IMG/VR virus record: IMGVR_UViG_3300032291_004170
Location: 1 to 20,467 of that record
DNA: 20,467 nucleotides
Direction: 5' to 3' (one strand)
DNA from: a virus
Part shown: positions 20,416 to 20,467 of the stretch, piece after piece
Layout of the letters: the number at the start of each line of letters is the position of its first letter
How positions within the stretch are numbered: the stretch's first letter is position 1
The notes under the pieces: model-generated
What the model was told of the DNA's origin: nothing
What the model saw: only the letters and a program-made list of their open reading frames with translations
Database searches by the model: none
Translations under genes and position numbers: made by a program

Positions 20416-20467
20416 CTGTTTCAATTATGCCAATTTCAATATTAACGGGACTGGGATGATATTCCTG
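20369..20467 (-). CDS. Possible C-terminal end of an upstream gene (partial)
   Basis: A frame open from the right edge encodes EYHPSPVNIEIGIIETDD... and ends with TAG at 20369-20371, overlapping the HIT gene start by 47 bases. Another frame from the edge stops nearer the HIT start (TAA, about 20427). Which is the real end of the upstream gene cannot be decided from this window. Confidence 0.25.
   Translation of the reverse strand, partial: QEYHPSPVNIEIGIIETDDIENVYSKESKRTH

Noticed and set aside
1-20467. tRNA genes, CRISPR arrays, IS elements or att sites
   Set aside because: No cloverleaf, regularly spaced repeats, transposase motifs or paired direct repeats were seen on either strand.

Overview
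The window looks like part of a large tailed-phage genome, most likely a marine T4-like myovirus related to the cyanophages and pelagiphages. The evidence is the gene style: densely packed genes with many 4 to 20 bp start/stop overlaps, repeat-rich tail or fibre proteins, a phage-type UV endonuclease (UvdE), a QueD-like protein, many small unknown genes, and several metabolic genes of cellular type. No terminase, capsid or polymerase gene lies in the window, so the viral origin is inferred from content and architecture and the host cannot be named. No rRNA, tRNA, CRISPR array or insertion sequence was seen. No gene-free stretch exceeds 300 bases; the longest gap is about 95 bases (4961-5055).

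Layout. Positions 1-4298 (minus strand) hold three virion-surface genes: a partial Lcl_C plus LamG-like protein, a 430-aa repeat-rich fibre-type protein and a 666-aa structural protein. A small zinc-ribbon gene (plus) and an A-type Fe-S carrier (minus) follow. Positions 5056-8894 are a single plus-strand operon of five genes joined by ATGA overlaps: three different Fe(II)/2-oxoglutarate oxygenases, a class III PLP aminotransferase and an arginine:X amidinotransferase. It has its own sigma70-type promoter and is an island in a window that is otherwise almost all minus strand.

Positions 8904-11689 (minus) hold two radical SAM enzymes with SufE and a small Trp-rich protein between them. Next come an Fe/Mn-type superoxide dismutase, UvdE, a DxD glycosyltransferase-like protein, an unknown 374-aa protein, a QueD-like protein, an 82-aa unknown and full-length SufB. 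Positions 17403-20467 (minus) hold a chain of mostly overlapping genes: an MptE/DUF115-like protein, an MBD4-like HhH-GPD DNA glycosylase, several small unknowns, a Cys-cluster (YkgJ-like) protein and a HIT-family protein.

Two themes stand out. The first is iron and sulfur. SufB, SufE and an A-type carrier could help mature the two radical SAM enzymes, while the three Fe(II) oxygenases and the SOD also depend on redox metals; SufC, SufD and SufS are absent here, so host partners would be needed. The second is small-molecule chemistry: the five-gene operon resembles a pathway for making or tailoring a hydroxylated guanidino amino acid, whose product cannot be read from sequence. Four sigma70-like promoters place the -10 box 5 or 6 bases before an ATG, which predicts leaderless mRNAs.
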